From Calditrichota bacterium (lineage in GTDB: Bacteria > Electryoneota > B3-LCP), in the NCBI GenBank assembly GCA_020051775.1, contig JAGVQJ010000159.1:1-41822 (forward strand): DNA of 41,822 bases. Reading direction: 5' to 3'. The notes under the pieces are model-generated. The model had not been told where the DNA came from, did not search any database, and saw nothing but the letters and a program-made list of their open reading frames with translations. The first letter of the stretch is position 1, and each line of letters begins with the position of its first letter. Position numbers and translations under genes: made by a program. This document shows positions 1 through 8,495 of the stretch, in pieces.

Positions 1-3
1 AAG

Positions 4-32
4 AATATACCACAAAACCGCGTCAAAGTCAA
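4..32 (-). promoter_or_regulatory. sigma-70 type promoter, reading off the left edge
   Basis: On the minus strand, a -35 box TTGACT (27-32) and a -10 box TATATT (4-9) are separated by exactly 17 bp. It lies downstream of the purA/tRNA transcript and its possible terminator, so it should drive a gene beyond the left edge. The -35 region (TTGACTTTGACG) is nearly identical to those at 38329 and 4837. Confidence 0.6.
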
Positions 33-59
33 GTAATAAAATAATCCCGGCTCCGCCGG
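30..59 (-). terminator. possible terminator after tRNA-Lys
   Basis: The minus strand carries a 5-bp hairpin CCGGC-GGA-GCCGG (47-59) followed by a T-rich tract (GATTATTTTATT). It lies between the tRNA-Lys and the outward promoter at 4-32, a sensible place to end the secD-secF-purA-tRNA transcript. The stem is short. Nothing else is recognisable in 60-232. Confidence 0.4.
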
Positions 60-232
60 CGCGGGAACGGGGTCTATCTGAAGAACTGCGGATTGTCGCT
101 GAAACCCTTAGTTGTACAGGTTAATCGCTTGCAAGGGCCGTGCAATAACCGCCAACGAAAATAGCCCGAAATCTCCACATTGAGCAATTGAGGGAGTCGA
201 GCTAACTTATTAAAATATAAGCATTATGTGCG

Positions 233-305
233 TGAGAATGGCGGGAATCGAACCCGCGACCAACGGCTTAAAAGGCCGCTGCTCTACCGGCTGAGCTACA
301 TTCTC
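233..305 (-). tRNA. tRNA-Lys (anticodon UUU)
   Basis: The reverse complement folds as a full cloverleaf. The acceptor stem is GAGAATG/CATTCTC, the D arm GCTC...GAGC, and the anticodon stem GCGGC/GCCGT with loop CTTTTAA, giving anticodon TTT. The T arm is GCGGG-TTCGATT-CCCGC. The discriminator base is A (position 233) and CCA is not encoded. It starts 16 nt after the purA stop, so it is probably processed from the same transcript. Confidence 0.95.
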
Positions 306-321
306 TTTAAATATTAATAAA

Positions 322-1608
322 TCAGACCAGATCGCCGCGAGGCATAATGGTCTCTTCCTGTCCGGCGCCCAACGAGATCATGTGCACGGGCACCCCGGTG
401 AAGGATTCGATCTTTCGCAAGTAGGATCGGGCGCCTTCAGGCAGATCACTCAGCGTTCTCGCTGCGCTGCCTCCCACCCAATGCGGCGCTTCCTCATATA
501 CCGGTTGCACTTCTTCCCATCCCTGAATGGTGGGTGGCACACCGGGCAGAATCTGTTCACCGATGCGATAGGCGCTGCACACCTGCAACGGTTTTACGCT
601 TTCCAACACATCTAACTTTGTCACTGCCCAGCCGTTGATGCCGTTCCAGCGAGCAGCATCTCGAGCGGCCACCAAATCCAGCCAACCAATACGGCGTGGG
701 CGGCCGGTGGTAGCTCCAAATTCGCCGCCGCGCAGTCTGATCATCTCGGCTCCGGCGAGATCCATTTCGGTGGGGAAAGGCCCGCTACCCACTCTCGTGC
801 AGTACGCTTTCAGCACTCCCAATACGAAATCTACCTTTGAAGGAGGCAAGCCGATTCCAACGATCGGGCCACCGACAGTGGGGTGCGAGGAGGTGACGAA
901 GGGATAAGTCCCCAAATCCAGATCCAGAAAAGTGCCTTGAGCGCCCTCCAGCAGGATCATCTGCCCGAGACCTAAAGCTTCATGCAATTTATGGACGGTA
1001 TCACCGGCATAAGGCGCCAAGGTTTCCGCCCAGTGTTCCGCTGTTTCCAAGAATTGCACGCGATCAGGTGCTGTCGTTTGGTAGATCTTTTCTAAGATAA
1101 GGGCATGTTGGTCGTACAAGGCTCCGAAACTTTTCAAGCGCCTGGGTTTATCCAGCAAATCTCCCAAACGCACGCCGCGCCTTCCGGCTTTGTCGCTATA
1201 TGCAGGGCCGATGCCCCGGCTGGTAGTGCCGATCTTGTTTTCACCCAGGGCGCTTTCGTAAAAGCCGTCCAACAGTTTGTGCGTGGGCAGCACCAAGTGC
1301 GTGCGCAGATCAATCGTCAACCTGCCTCTTAAGGAAATGCCCAGAGCTTCGATCTCAGTCAGTTCGTTGAGGAGTCCTTCCGGATCCATTACGACGCCGG
1401 GGCCAATCAAGCATTGAGTTTGAAGACTTAATACACCCGATGGCAGAAGGTGGAGAATGATCTTGCTTTCACCACGCCGGATGGTATGACCGGCATTGGC
1501 ACCGCCCTGGGTACGCGCCACGACCTGAGCCCTGGCAGCCAGCAGATCCACTATTTTACCCTTACCCTCATCACCCCATTGGGCGCCAATCACCACCACC
1601 ACAGGCAT
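322..1608 (-). CDS. purA: adenylosuccinate synthetase
   Basis: The 428-aa protein matches the family's usual length. It joins IMP to aspartate using GTP, the first committed step from IMP to AMP, in the cytoplasm. The N-terminal GTP-binding loop GAQWGDEGKGK is at residues 8-18, followed by QGGANAGHT (about 35-43), the IMP-site motif GTTSRGIGPAY (about 127-137), EGAQG (about 219-223) and the late GRPRRIGWLD and TKLDVL motifs. No residue is obviously missing. It follows secF by 62 nt on the same strand with no clear terminator between, and is followed by tRNA-Lys, so it probably shares the secD transcript. It stops at TGA, showing that UGA is a normal stop here. Confidence 0.97.
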   Translation of the reverse strand: MPVVVVIGAQWGDEGKGKIVDLLAARAQVVARTQGGANAGHTIRRGESKIILHLLPSGVLSLQTQCLIGPGVVMDPEGLLNELTEIEALGISLRGRLTIDLRTHLVLPTHKLLDGFYESALGENKIGTTSRGIGPAYSDKAGRRGVRLGDLLDKPRRLKSFGALYDQHALILEKIYQTTAPDRVQFLETAEHWAETLAPYAGDTVHKLHEALGLGQMILLEGAQGTFLDLDLGTYPFVTSSHPTVGGPIVGIGLPPSKVDFVLGVLKAYCTRVGSGPFPTEMDLAGAEMIRLRGGEFGATTGRPRRIGWLDLVAARDAARWNGINGWAVTKLDVLESVKPLQVCSAYRIGEQILPGVPPTIQGWEEVQPVYEEAPHWVGGSAARTLSDLPEGARSYLRKIESFTGVPVHMISLGAGQEETIMPRGDLV

Positions 1609-1670
1609 GGAATAATTCCTCGTTTCTTTAGATCCGTCTCCAGAATGCCCTCAAGAGCGGGAATTTTGCC

Positions 1671-2600
1671 TTACTTCTTGGTGGGACGACGCTGCTTTTG
1701 CAGTTTTTCCGCTCGCGCGTTCCATTCGACCAGAATGGGGCTGGCGATGTAAACTGTGGAATACGTCCCCGCAAAGCTGCCGATTAACAGCGCCAATGCG
1801 AAGTCGCGAATGACCGAGCCTCCCAGGAAAAAGAGCACCCACAATACCAGGAAAACGGTCAGGTTGGTCACGATGGTGCGCGATAGGGTTTGATTAATCG
1901 AAACGTTGATAATCTCTTCCAAACCTTTGGTGCGCATCTTTTTCAAATTTTCGCGGATACGGTCGAAGATCACAATGGTATCGTTGATCGAATACCCGAT
2001 AATGGTCAGCAGAGCCGCGACGATGGTCAGAGAAATCTCCTTGTTCAGTATGGCGAAGATGCCCACCACTACCAAAACGTCGTGGAACAGTGCGATGATT
2101 CCTGCCAGCGAAAACAGGAATTCGAATCGCGCCGTGACGTAGATTAAAATTCCCGCCAACGCCAGAATTGAAGCAATGATGGCCTTGCCGCGCAGCTCGG
2201 ATCCGATCTTCGGGCCGATATTCTCGACCTGACGCACTTCGAAGCGGTTGTTGGGGAAGGCTTCCCGCAAAGCGGCCTGGATCTTTTCTGGAGCGTCGCC
2301 CTCCACAGCCGATTTTTTGAATTGAATCAGAATGTCCGGCACACTACCGAGTTCGCTGATACTCTTGATCTCAGCGTCTCCAAGACCGATGCGGCTCATG
2401 GTAGATCGTACTTCCCCTTCGGAGGCCGGTTTCTCGAAGCGAATTCTCATCGAAATGCCGCCGGTGAAGTCAATGGACCAGTTCGGCCCGCCGCGCAAGA
2501 CCATACTCAGCAACCCGATCAGAATGACCGCGGCCGAGATACTCATAGCCACGCGGCGAATCCTCAGGAAGTTATAATTGGTATTCTTAAACCATTCCAT
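1671..2600 (-). CDS. secF: protein translocase subunit SecF
   Basis: This 309-aa inner-membrane protein works with SecD to drive late steps of Sec-dependent export, using the proton motive force. The first transmembrane helix is near residues 18-38, directly followed by the family signature WSIDFTGG. A periplasmic domain to about residue 125 and five further helices follow. TM4 carries the conserved GYSINDTIVIFDRIREN segment (about 202-218), which contains the proton-relay region. It lies 18 nt downstream of secD, the usual pairing. The tail is basic (KQRRPTKK). The pair suits an organism that exports many Sec-dependent T9SS cargo proteins. Confidence 0.96.
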   Translation of the reverse strand: MEWFKNTNYNFLRIRRVAMSISAAVILIGLLSMVLRGGPNWSIDFTGGISMRIRFEKPASEGEVRSTMSRIGLGDAEIKSISELGSVPDILIQFKKSAVEGDAPEKIQAALREAFPNNRFEVRQVENIGPKIGSELRGKAIIASILALAGILIYVTARFEFLFSLAGIIALFHDVLVVVGIFAILNKEISLTIVAALLTIIGYSINDTIVIFDRIRENLKKMRTKGLEEIINVSINQTLSRTIVTNLTVFLVLWVLFFLGGSVIRDFALALLIGSFAGTYSTVYIASPILVEWNARAEKLQKQRRPTKK

Positions 2601-2618
2601 AGCTTGTCCATCAATTGG

Positions 2619-4730
2619 TTAGATGCTGAGCCGAGTAGGAGTAAATTTCTGGGTGTAGAGGTCAAATATCAGGCGCGAAGCGACAATGGCAGTGTAAATG
2701 GACACAGCGACACCGATCATCAAGGTCAAGGCAAAACCGCGGATAGGTCCAGTCCCGAACTGGTACAGCACCACAGCCGCGATGATCGTCGTAATGTTTG
2801 CATCCAAAATGGTAACGGTGGCGCGCGTGTACCCAGCATCAATAGCCGCCCGCACCGTCTTGCCGATGCGCAACTCTTCTCTGATGCGCTCGTAGACCAG
2901 CACGTTGGCGTCCACCGCCATACCGATGGTGAGAATGATGCCGGCGATACCCGGCAAGGTCAGGGTGGCTTGAAAACCCGCCAGAATGGCCACCATGAAA
3001 CCGAGATTCAGCACCAAGGCCAGATCCGCTACTGCGCCGGCCATTTTGTAATACCAGATCATGAACAGAGTCACGATCAGGAAACTTACGATGGCTGCCA
3101 GTGTGCCCTTGGATACGGAGTCAGCTCCTAAAGACGGGCCTACAGTTTGCTCTTCGATAATCTGTACGGGGGCAGGCAGAGCGCCGGCGCGCAACACGAT
3201 GGCCAGGTCGCGTGCCTCTTCCATATTATCAGTGCCCTCGATGATGGCGCGGCCGTCTGGAATCTTGACCTTGATAACGGGAGCCATGTAAACATGCCGA
3301 TCCAGCACAATGGCCAACTTGCGGTTCACATTGGCGCCGGTTACGCGTGAAAAGATTCGTCCTCCTTCGCGGTTCATCGCCAGGGTGACGATGGGTTGGC
3401 CTTCGCGGCCGGGGCTGGAGGACCCGGAACCGATTTGAACGTCCGCTTTGGTGAGGTATTTGCCGGTAATTTCCGGAGTGGACTTCACTAAGAAAATATT
3501 CCAATATTCCTTACTGTCAGGACCCGTGATTGCTTCATTGGACCAGAGAAGTTCCACATCCTTGGGGATCACCTGGCGAATTTCCGGCTTGGAAAGGATA
3601 AGTTCAACAGCCCGGCGGTTTTGTTTGATGACGGCGATTTCTTCACCCATATTCCGCAGTAAGGCGTAAAAAGGATGATCGGATTCCAGTCCTTCAGCCA
3701 CAACCAGCGAAGTATCTTCGCCCAGAGCGGCTCTCTCTCCTGGTTCATTGAACAGTTTGGAAGCCTCGATGGCCTTGTCCTTGGCTACGCCGGCGCCGGT
3801 ATCAGCAATAGTTGTATCCGTCTGGGGCGAACCTTGGGCTAATAGCGAATCTGATACCGGCGTTTGAGCCAGCGTCGTATCCTGCGGGAGCTTGCCGCCT
3901 TCGCGGCGCAGTTCGGTGTCAATCGCTTCCAATACTTTTTGGGCCTGGACAGGTTCGATGACGAGCTTGAATTCGAGCAGTGCAGTCTTGCCAATCAAGG
4001 CGCGCGCGCGCATGGGATCTTGAACACCGGGTAATTCCACGATGATGCGCCGGGCGCCCTGACGCACGATGGTTGGCTCAGCCACGCCGAATTGGTCAAT
4101 GCGATTGCGCATAATTTCCAGCGACCGGGCGATGGCGTCATCCGCCTGCTCGGACAAGTAATCCAGTACCTGGCGGTTGGAGGCTTGGGTTTCCAAAAAG
4201 TACCGGGACAGGCGTACACCGGCGCCTTCGAATGTCTCAGTGACGGCCTGCTCAAAATCCGTCTTGGGATCTTTCAACCGGGTGGAAATCTGAGCCATGA
4301 GAGAATCAAAGCGGGGATCGGGATTATTGGCCATCTGTTTCATCAATTGAGGCAGATCCACCTCTAAAACCAAGTGAATGCCGCCCTGCAGGTCCAATCC
4401 CAATTTCAACGCTTTGCGTTGGCTTTTTTCAAGCTTTTCGGCCAATTCGCCCATGACCAGATCCGCTTTTCCCCGTGCCAGGGCGCGATTCTCCGGTGTT
4501 AAGTTCTGTGCCGCCGAAACCTGATCCAGGACATAGTCGCTGCGCCCTTCCGCTGCAGCTCGCTGCAAGTCGGAGGCCGAGGAACCAGTAAGCTGCGCCA
4601 GGGAGATGAGCTCCTTCTCCTCCTGCTTTTTCAGGTCGGTAAAGCGAAAGGTGGGGTAAAGGTAGTAAATCGCCAAAGCGAAGAAAAACAGAGTCAACGC
4701 AAGGCGAAACATAATGTTGCGATTTTTCAT
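2619..4730 (-). CDS. secD: protein translocase subunit SecD
   Basis: At 703 aa this is longer than the E. coli protein (about 615). It forms the SecDF export motor with the next gene. There is an N-terminal membrane anchor (residues 7-25) and the P1 head, including GLDLQGGIHLVLEVD (about 110-124) and a MRNRIDQFGVAEPTI motif. A second periplasmic part and six C-terminal helices follow, with GMAVDANVLVYERIREEL in TM4. The extra length is mostly a Thr/Asp/Gln-rich insertion around residues 275-345 inside the periplasmic head, probably a flexible surface loop. A good promoter lies at 4814-4842. Confidence 0.96.
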   Translation of the reverse strand: MKNRNIMFRLALTLFFFALAIYYLYPTFRFTDLKKQEEKELISLAQLTGSSASDLQRAAAEGRSDYVLDQVSAAQNLTPENRALARGKADLVMGELAEKLEKSQRKALKLGLDLQGGIHLVLEVDLPQLMKQMANNPDPRFDSLMAQISTRLKDPKTDFEQAVTETFEGAGVRLSRYFLETQASNRQVLDYLSEQADDAIARSLEIMRNRIDQFGVAEPTIVRQGARRIIVELPGVQDPMRARALIGKTALLEFKLVIEPVQAQKVLEAIDTELRREGGKLPQDTTLAQTPVSDSLLAQGSPQTDTTIADTGAGVAKDKAIEASKLFNEPGERAALGEDTSLVVAEGLESDHPFYALLRNMGEEIAVIKQNRRAVELILSKPEIRQVIPKDVELLWSNEAITGPDSKEYWNIFLVKSTPEITGKYLTKADVQIGSGSSSPGREGQPIVTLAMNREGGRIFSRVTGANVNRKLAIVLDRHVYMAPVIKVKIPDGRAIIEGTDNMEEARDLAIVLRAGALPAPVQIIEEQTVGPSLGADSVSKGTLAAIVSFLIVTLFMIWYYKMAGAVADLALVLNLGFMVAILAGFQATLTLPGIAGIILTIGMAVDANVLVYERIREELRIGKTVRAAIDAGYTRATVTILDANITTIIAAVVLYQFGTGPIRGFALTLMIGVAVSIYTAIVASRLIFDLYTQKFTPTRLSI

Positions 4731-4813
4731 TTTGGTTCTCTTGGATTCAGGCGACCGGTGTTATGACATATCAAGAGTTAATCCTGGTTGTGCCGGGTTT
4801 TCACAAAATAATA

Positions 4814-4842
4814 AATATATCATGATTTATCGTAAAAGTCAA
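4814..4842 (-). promoter_or_regulatory. promoter of secD-secF-purA-tRNA-Lys
   Basis: The minus strand carries TTGACT (4837-4842), a 17-bp spacer and TATATT (4814-4819). Transcription would begin near 4807, about 75 nt before the secD start codon. It stands back to back with the plus-strand promoter at 4937. Confidence 0.7.
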
Positions 4843-4936
4843 CCCTTTTCTGGTGAACTTGTTTGAACAAGGTGGGGTAAATGCTGCGCCTCAATCCCCG
4901 ATAGGCGCTATAAGGGGCAATTTCTTGTACTTACGC

Positions 4937-4965
4937 TTGACAGACAAGGTTTCAAAGACTATATT
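4937..4965 (+). promoter_or_regulatory. promoter of the degenerate GGDEF gene
   Basis: TTGACA (4937-4942), a 17-bp spacer and TATATT (4960-4965) make a textbook sigma-70 promoter. The predicted start near 4972 leaves a leader of about 113 nt before the ATG at 5085. Together with the secD promoter it accounts for most of the 354-bp gap 4731-5084. Confidence 0.75.
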
Positions 4966-5042
4966 GCTGGAACAATGCTCAGTAGGGGAGCTTCCCTCTC
5001 TAATGAGATTGCCATACTGCAGGGGCTTAGGAATATTTAACT

Positions 5043-5079
5043 CCGCCCCATAAGGCGGGGTGAAAGGTGTATGGGAGGA
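5043..5079 (+). promoter_or_regulatory. structured leader with two competing hairpins over the ribosome-binding site
   Basis: CCGCC (5043-5047) can pair with GGCGG (5054-5058). Alternatively CCCATA (5047-5052) can pair with TATGGG (5070-5075), which overlaps the strong Shine-Dalgarno sequence GGGAGGA (5073-5079). The two pairings share base 5047 and the 5048-5053 loop, so they exclude one another. No known riboswitch consensus was recognised. Confidence 0.35.
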
Positions 5080-5084
5080 AAAAA

Positions 5085-5513
5085 ATGTTTGGATCACCAG
5101 GTGGGCGCATTCGCCGAGCGTTGGATGCCGAGATCAACCGAGCCCGGCGTTTCAGTTATCACGTCGGAGTATTAATACTGGACGTCAGTGATACCACGCC
5201 GCGCGGGGTACATGACCACTTGCCGGGATTGACGGTGAATGTCAAGCGCGTGCGCAATCTGCTCCGGGAATATGATGTGGTGATCAAGACTCAATTGCGG
5301 CGGTATACCGTCATCCTGCCGCACTTGGACCAGAGCGAGTCTGCGCATGTCGTGAAAGATCGCCTCCTGCAAACAGCCCAGGAGCAAAATTGGGGACCGA
5401 TCAACGTCAGTGTGGCGATTTTTCCCGAACACGGTTTGAACAGCCGGGATCTGATGCGACGCGCGGAAAAGGATCTAAAATCATCGGTGGTGTTAGAACT
5501 GGATCTGGTGTAA
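5085..5513 (+). CDS. degenerate GGDEF-domain protein
   Basis: The 142-aa protein is a single alpha/beta domain with the GGDEF outline. It has an N-terminal helix rich in Arg, strand VGVLILDVSD (metal-site region, about residues 28-37), a helix ending LLREYDVV, hairpin LRRYTVILPHLD where GG(D/E)EF should be, and the closing SVAIFPEHG...DLMRRAEKDL (the usual SxGxAxxP...LLxxADxAL). The catalytic GGDEF signature is absent, so it is unlikely to make cyclic di-GMP; a regulatory or binding role is possible. ATG 5085 is chosen over an in-frame ATG at 5067 because GGGAGGA lies 5 nt upstream of it. It is monocistronic, with its own promoter and terminator. Confidence 0.7.
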   Translation: MFGSPGGRIRRALDAEINRARRFSYHVGVLILDVSDTTPRGVHDHLPGLTVNVKRVRNLLREYDVVIKTQLRRYTVILPHLDQSESAHVVKDRLLQTAQEQNWGPINVSVAIFPEHGLNSRDLMRRAEKDLKSSVVLELDLV

Positions 5514-5543
5514 TTATTGATTAAAAAAAATATTGGGACGTAG

Positions 5544-5567
5544 AAGGCGACCGGCGGTCGCCTTTTT
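5544..5567 (+). terminator. rho-independent terminator of the GGDEF-like gene
   Basis: A perfect 9-bp stem AAGGCGACC/GGTCGCCTT (5544-5552, 5556-5564) with loop GGC is followed by a run of T. It lies 30 nt after the stop codon. Confidence 0.92.
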
Positions 5568-5594
5568 CATTCAAGATTTGCCGCTGAAAAAAGT

Positions 5595-5622
5595 TTGAAA
5601 TTTGAGTTCACCCTCCTATATT
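5595..5622 (+). promoter_or_regulatory. promoter of addB-addA
   Basis: TTGAAA (5595-5600), a 16-bp spacer and TATATT (5617-5622) lie just after the upstream terminator and 27 nt before the ATG at 5649. An in-frame TTG at 5595 lies inside the -35 box, which argues against using it as the start codon. Confidence 0.6.
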
Positions 5623-5648
5623 ATAGGATACAATCGTTCACTTCCATC

Positions 5649-8495
5649 ATGACTCATAAAGTCGAAATAATATCTACATCAGCGAACCGAAGCCTATGGG
5701 ATGAGGTTCTGATCCGCGTGGCGGAAGCTTCACGCCATCGTCTCTGGGCTCTACCCTGCTGGGTTTTAGGCGATTCCCGCCATCGCCGCGCTGCTGAAGT
5801 CGCCCTGATGCGTGCCCTGGGGATATCCGCCTTACCCACAAAAAGTATCTGCACTCCAGCGTCACTGGCCGGTGAAGTTCTGCATCATCATCAACAGAAC
5901 CTCGTGGTTACGGCCGCCGCCGCGTCCTTGATCCTGGCGGAACTTCTGGCCGAAGACTGTCCCGAAGTTTACCGTGCCTCCTCGGATAAGCCGGGTTTTA
6001 CTCAAGCTTTCTGGGAATCGTTGGGCGACGCGGAGTCGCGAGGGTTTTTCCCAGATGAAATACTCAAGAGCGCTACAGGTCCTGCTCCTCCTGAGGCCTT
6101 CTTATGTTTACAAGATCGTCTGCACAAACGGCTGGAAGCTTCAGATCGTTGCACACCAGGGCAATTCCTGCTTCGCGCTCTGAAACAACTAGACGATGCA
6201 GATTTTGATTTCAAGATTTCCTCGCCTTTATTCATTGGCCCCCTGCTGAGCTGCGATCCCCTGAACCGAGAATTTCTCAACCGACTGGTTCAAAGAGCCG
6301 AACAAGTCCTACTGGCTCCGGCGCAGGGGGTTTCTCCGCGGGCGATACTGTCAGATACCCCCTCGGGGTCCTCTGATTCACCCGCCTATCCGTTCCACGC
6401 CCCCGCGGCGGAGTATTATTTCCTTCGTCCCTCGACACCAGACGCCGAGTTGGACGCCGCTTTTGCCATGATCGCCTGCTGGGTGGCTGAAGGTCGCTGT
6501 CGCTATGGTGGGATTCGGTTGGCGCATCCGCACGCGCAGGAGGCGTTGCCGCATATCTTAAGCGTTGCCCGCCGGTTTCAGGTGCCGGTCAGGGCCAGTT
6601 TCGGTCGCGATCTCAGGGGCTTTCCCGGCGTCATCTCTTTGCGGAAGCTGCTGGTTTTTTTCGAATCGGGATGGCAGCGTCGCGACTTCCTTGACGTCCT
6701 GCGATCGCACCTGTTGGAGGCGTTGTCTGAAGATCCCTCCATGATGATCATCGAGAAATCCAGGCTCATCGAGGCCGTTCTTAAAAGTCCCGACCCTCGC
6801 ACTCACCCTCCCTGGGCCGGGTGGCTGGAAAAGGCACGTGACCATAACGCGCCTCGAGTAAGTCAATGTTTGACAAAACTTGCTGATCTCGATGACATTG
6901 GTAGCGGAAAACAGACTGGCGCTGCCTTTGCTTCCTGGATGCGCAAGCTGGCCAAAATTATTCAGAGGAGCCACAAGAACATTGAGGCGGCAGTATTTAC
7001 TGAGCAGGATTTGGCCGAGGAACAGTCTGCCTGGGAAGCGCTGGACGCGGTATTTGACGACTTGACACACCAGTTCAGCCGACCTATGTCTCGAGGGCGT
7101 TTGCTGGCCGAGTTCGATAGAGCCTTATCTTTGTGCCATTTTTTATCCCCTGATCCTCGCCATGACGCCGTTGAAATTGTGCCCGCCCACCGCGACGATT
7201 TTCTGCCGATTCCAGTCCATGTTTATTTAGGGTTGGACTCGAAGGTGCCGTCGCCTGATCGTCATAATCCTTTCTTGGCTGTGCAGTCCGCAGTTTCTTA
7301 TGATGAAAAGCTGGGGCGGTTCCGGCAGGTCTGCGTCAATGCGCAGAAAATTTTAGTGCTTTCCTGCCCGCGTTTCAACGAAAAAGGCGATGAACTCGCC
7401 CTTTCACCCTTCCTGAATGATCTAATGCTCGGCCCAAACGGCGACAGGATGAGAATCGCCGGCGCTGAATTGCTTTTTCAGGCAGAAGGCTGGTCCCCGG
7501 AGGTTGTCCGTCCGAAATCACTGCGTGAAAATACTGCGGTTTTGAGATCGCCCCCTAAGCACCGCGCGGTCACCCGGAATTCGCTGGACTTGTTAACGCA
7601 AAAAAGCGCTCGTTGGAGCCCTACGAGCCTGAACCACTCCCTGCAATGCCAATATCTCCATTTCGCTCATGATGTTCTCGCTCTGAAGCCTCGCGCCGAT
7701 TCTCTAATTGAGGCCGTTACAAACCTGATTCTCGGCAATATCGCTCACCAGGTTTTAGAAGGGTATATCGCGGCGGCTTGCCAGGGGAAAGTCTTCGATT
7801 TGAGTGGACAGATTCGTGCCAAGTTCGAGCGCGAGACTGCGCGCTTCGATCCGCATCTGGAGATTGACCGGGCCGGCGCGGAACTGAGGCGTTGCCTGGA
7901 AGTGACCGCACCGCAACTGATTCACCTGGCCGAAGGATTTGCGCCGCATAATCATTCCCTGGAAGTGATCTTTGGGAAAAAGAAAGATAATGGATTCGAG
8001 GCGCTGGCCTTCGATTTCGGTTCGCTGCAAGTGCGTTTGGAAGGTAAAATAGACCGCCTGGATAGAGCCGCCGACAACCGCACCCTGGTGGTGGAATATA
8101 AGTACCGCAAGGCTGACGGTGAAAGCCAAAATGATTTCTTCGATGAAATTATCTCCGGCGACCAACCGCAACTGCCGCTGTATTGGCTCGTGGCCCGCGA
8201 TGTCATGGATCTTCGTCCCGTGGCTCTTATGCAAATCTATCTGCGCTCAGAGGTCACGCGCATCCTGAAACTGCCGGAGGCGCCGGTTTTCCCAGGAGAA
8301 GACGATAAGAACACCGAGGTGCGTGCGGTGGATATTGCAGGAATTGAACAGATGCTGGCGAACGCTCGGAACAAGCTTCGGGACAAAGCCCTGGCGCTGG
8401 CCTCCGGAGATCTGACGGCGAAGCCGCGCGATTTCACTCGTTGTGGTCCGGGCGCCTGTGATTATGCCGATCTTTGCCGGTTTCGGGAGGCGTGA
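5649..8495 (+). CDS. addB: AddB-like helicase-nuclease subunit (PD-(D/E)XK nuclease)
   Basis: This 948-aa protein should pair with AddA to process double-strand DNA ends for RecA loading. The N-terminal two thirds resemble the inactivated helicase part of AddB; no intact Walker A is visible. The C-terminal part is the nuclease: WSPTSLNHSLQCQYLHFAHDVL (about 655-676), LGNIAHQVLEGY, and LEGKIDRLD...LVVEYKYRKAD, which gives the D...ExK metal site. The first Cys of QCQY and three Cys in RCGPGACDYADLC near the C-terminus match the four-Cys iron-sulfur staple of AddB nucleases. ATG 5649 lacks a clear Shine-Dalgarno but is the first ATG after the promoter. Its stop overlaps the addA start (TGATG). 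Confidence 0.88.
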   Translation: MTHKVEIISTSANRSLWDEVLIRVAEASRHRLWALPCWVLGDSRHRRAAEVALMRALGISALPTKSICTPASLAGEVLHHHQQNLVVTAAAASLILAELLAEDCPEVYRASSDKPGFTQAFWESLGDAESRGFFPDEILKSATGPAPPEAFLCLQDRLHKRLEASDRCTPGQFLLRALKQLDDADFDFKISSPLFIGPLLSCDPLNREFLNRLVQRAEQVLLAPAQGVSPRAILSDTPSGSSDSPAYPFHAPAAEYYFLRPSTPDAELDAAFAMIACWVAEGRCRYGGIRLAHPHAQEALPHILSVARRFQVPVRASFGRDLRGFPGVISLRKLLVFFESGWQRRDFLDVLRSHLLEALSEDPSMMIIEKSRLIEAVLKSPDPRTHPPWAGWLEKARDHNAPRVSQCLTKLADLDDIGSGKQTGAAFASWMRKLAKIIQRSHKNIEAAVFTEQDLAEEQSAWEALDAVFDDLTHQFSRPMSRGRLLAEFDRALSLCHFLSPDPRHDAVEIVPAHRDDFLPIPVHVYLGLDSKVPSPDRHNPFLAVQSAVSYDEKLGRFRQVCVNAQKILVLSCPRFNEKGDELALSPFLNDLMLGPNGDRMRIAGAELLFQAEGWSPEVVRPKSLRENTAVLRSPPKHRAVTRNSLDLLTQKSARWSPTSLNHSLQCQYLHFAHDVLALKPRADSLIEAVTNLILGNIAHQVLEGYIAAACQGKVFDLSGQIRAKFERETARFDPHLEIDRAGAELRRCLEVTAPQLIHLAEGFAPHNHSLEVIFGKKKDNGFEALAFDFGSLQVRLEGKIDRLDRAADNRTLVVEYKYRKADGESQNDFFDEIISGDQPQLPLYWLVARDVMDLRPVALMQIYLRSEVTRILKLPEAPVFPGEDDKNTEVRAVDIAGIEQMLANARNKLRDKALALASGDLTAKPRDFTRCGPGACDYADLCRFREA

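Noticed and set aside
60..232. Possible insertion-sequence remnant downstream of tRNA-Lys
   Set aside because: No coding fragment, no clear terminal inverted repeats and no target duplication could be identified, so it is left unannotated.
2322..3131. Long plus-strand ORF opposite secD/secF
   Set aside because: It is the antisense shadow of secF and secD, lacks a ribosome-binding site, and its composition (many His, Gln, Arg) is typical of a shadow frame.
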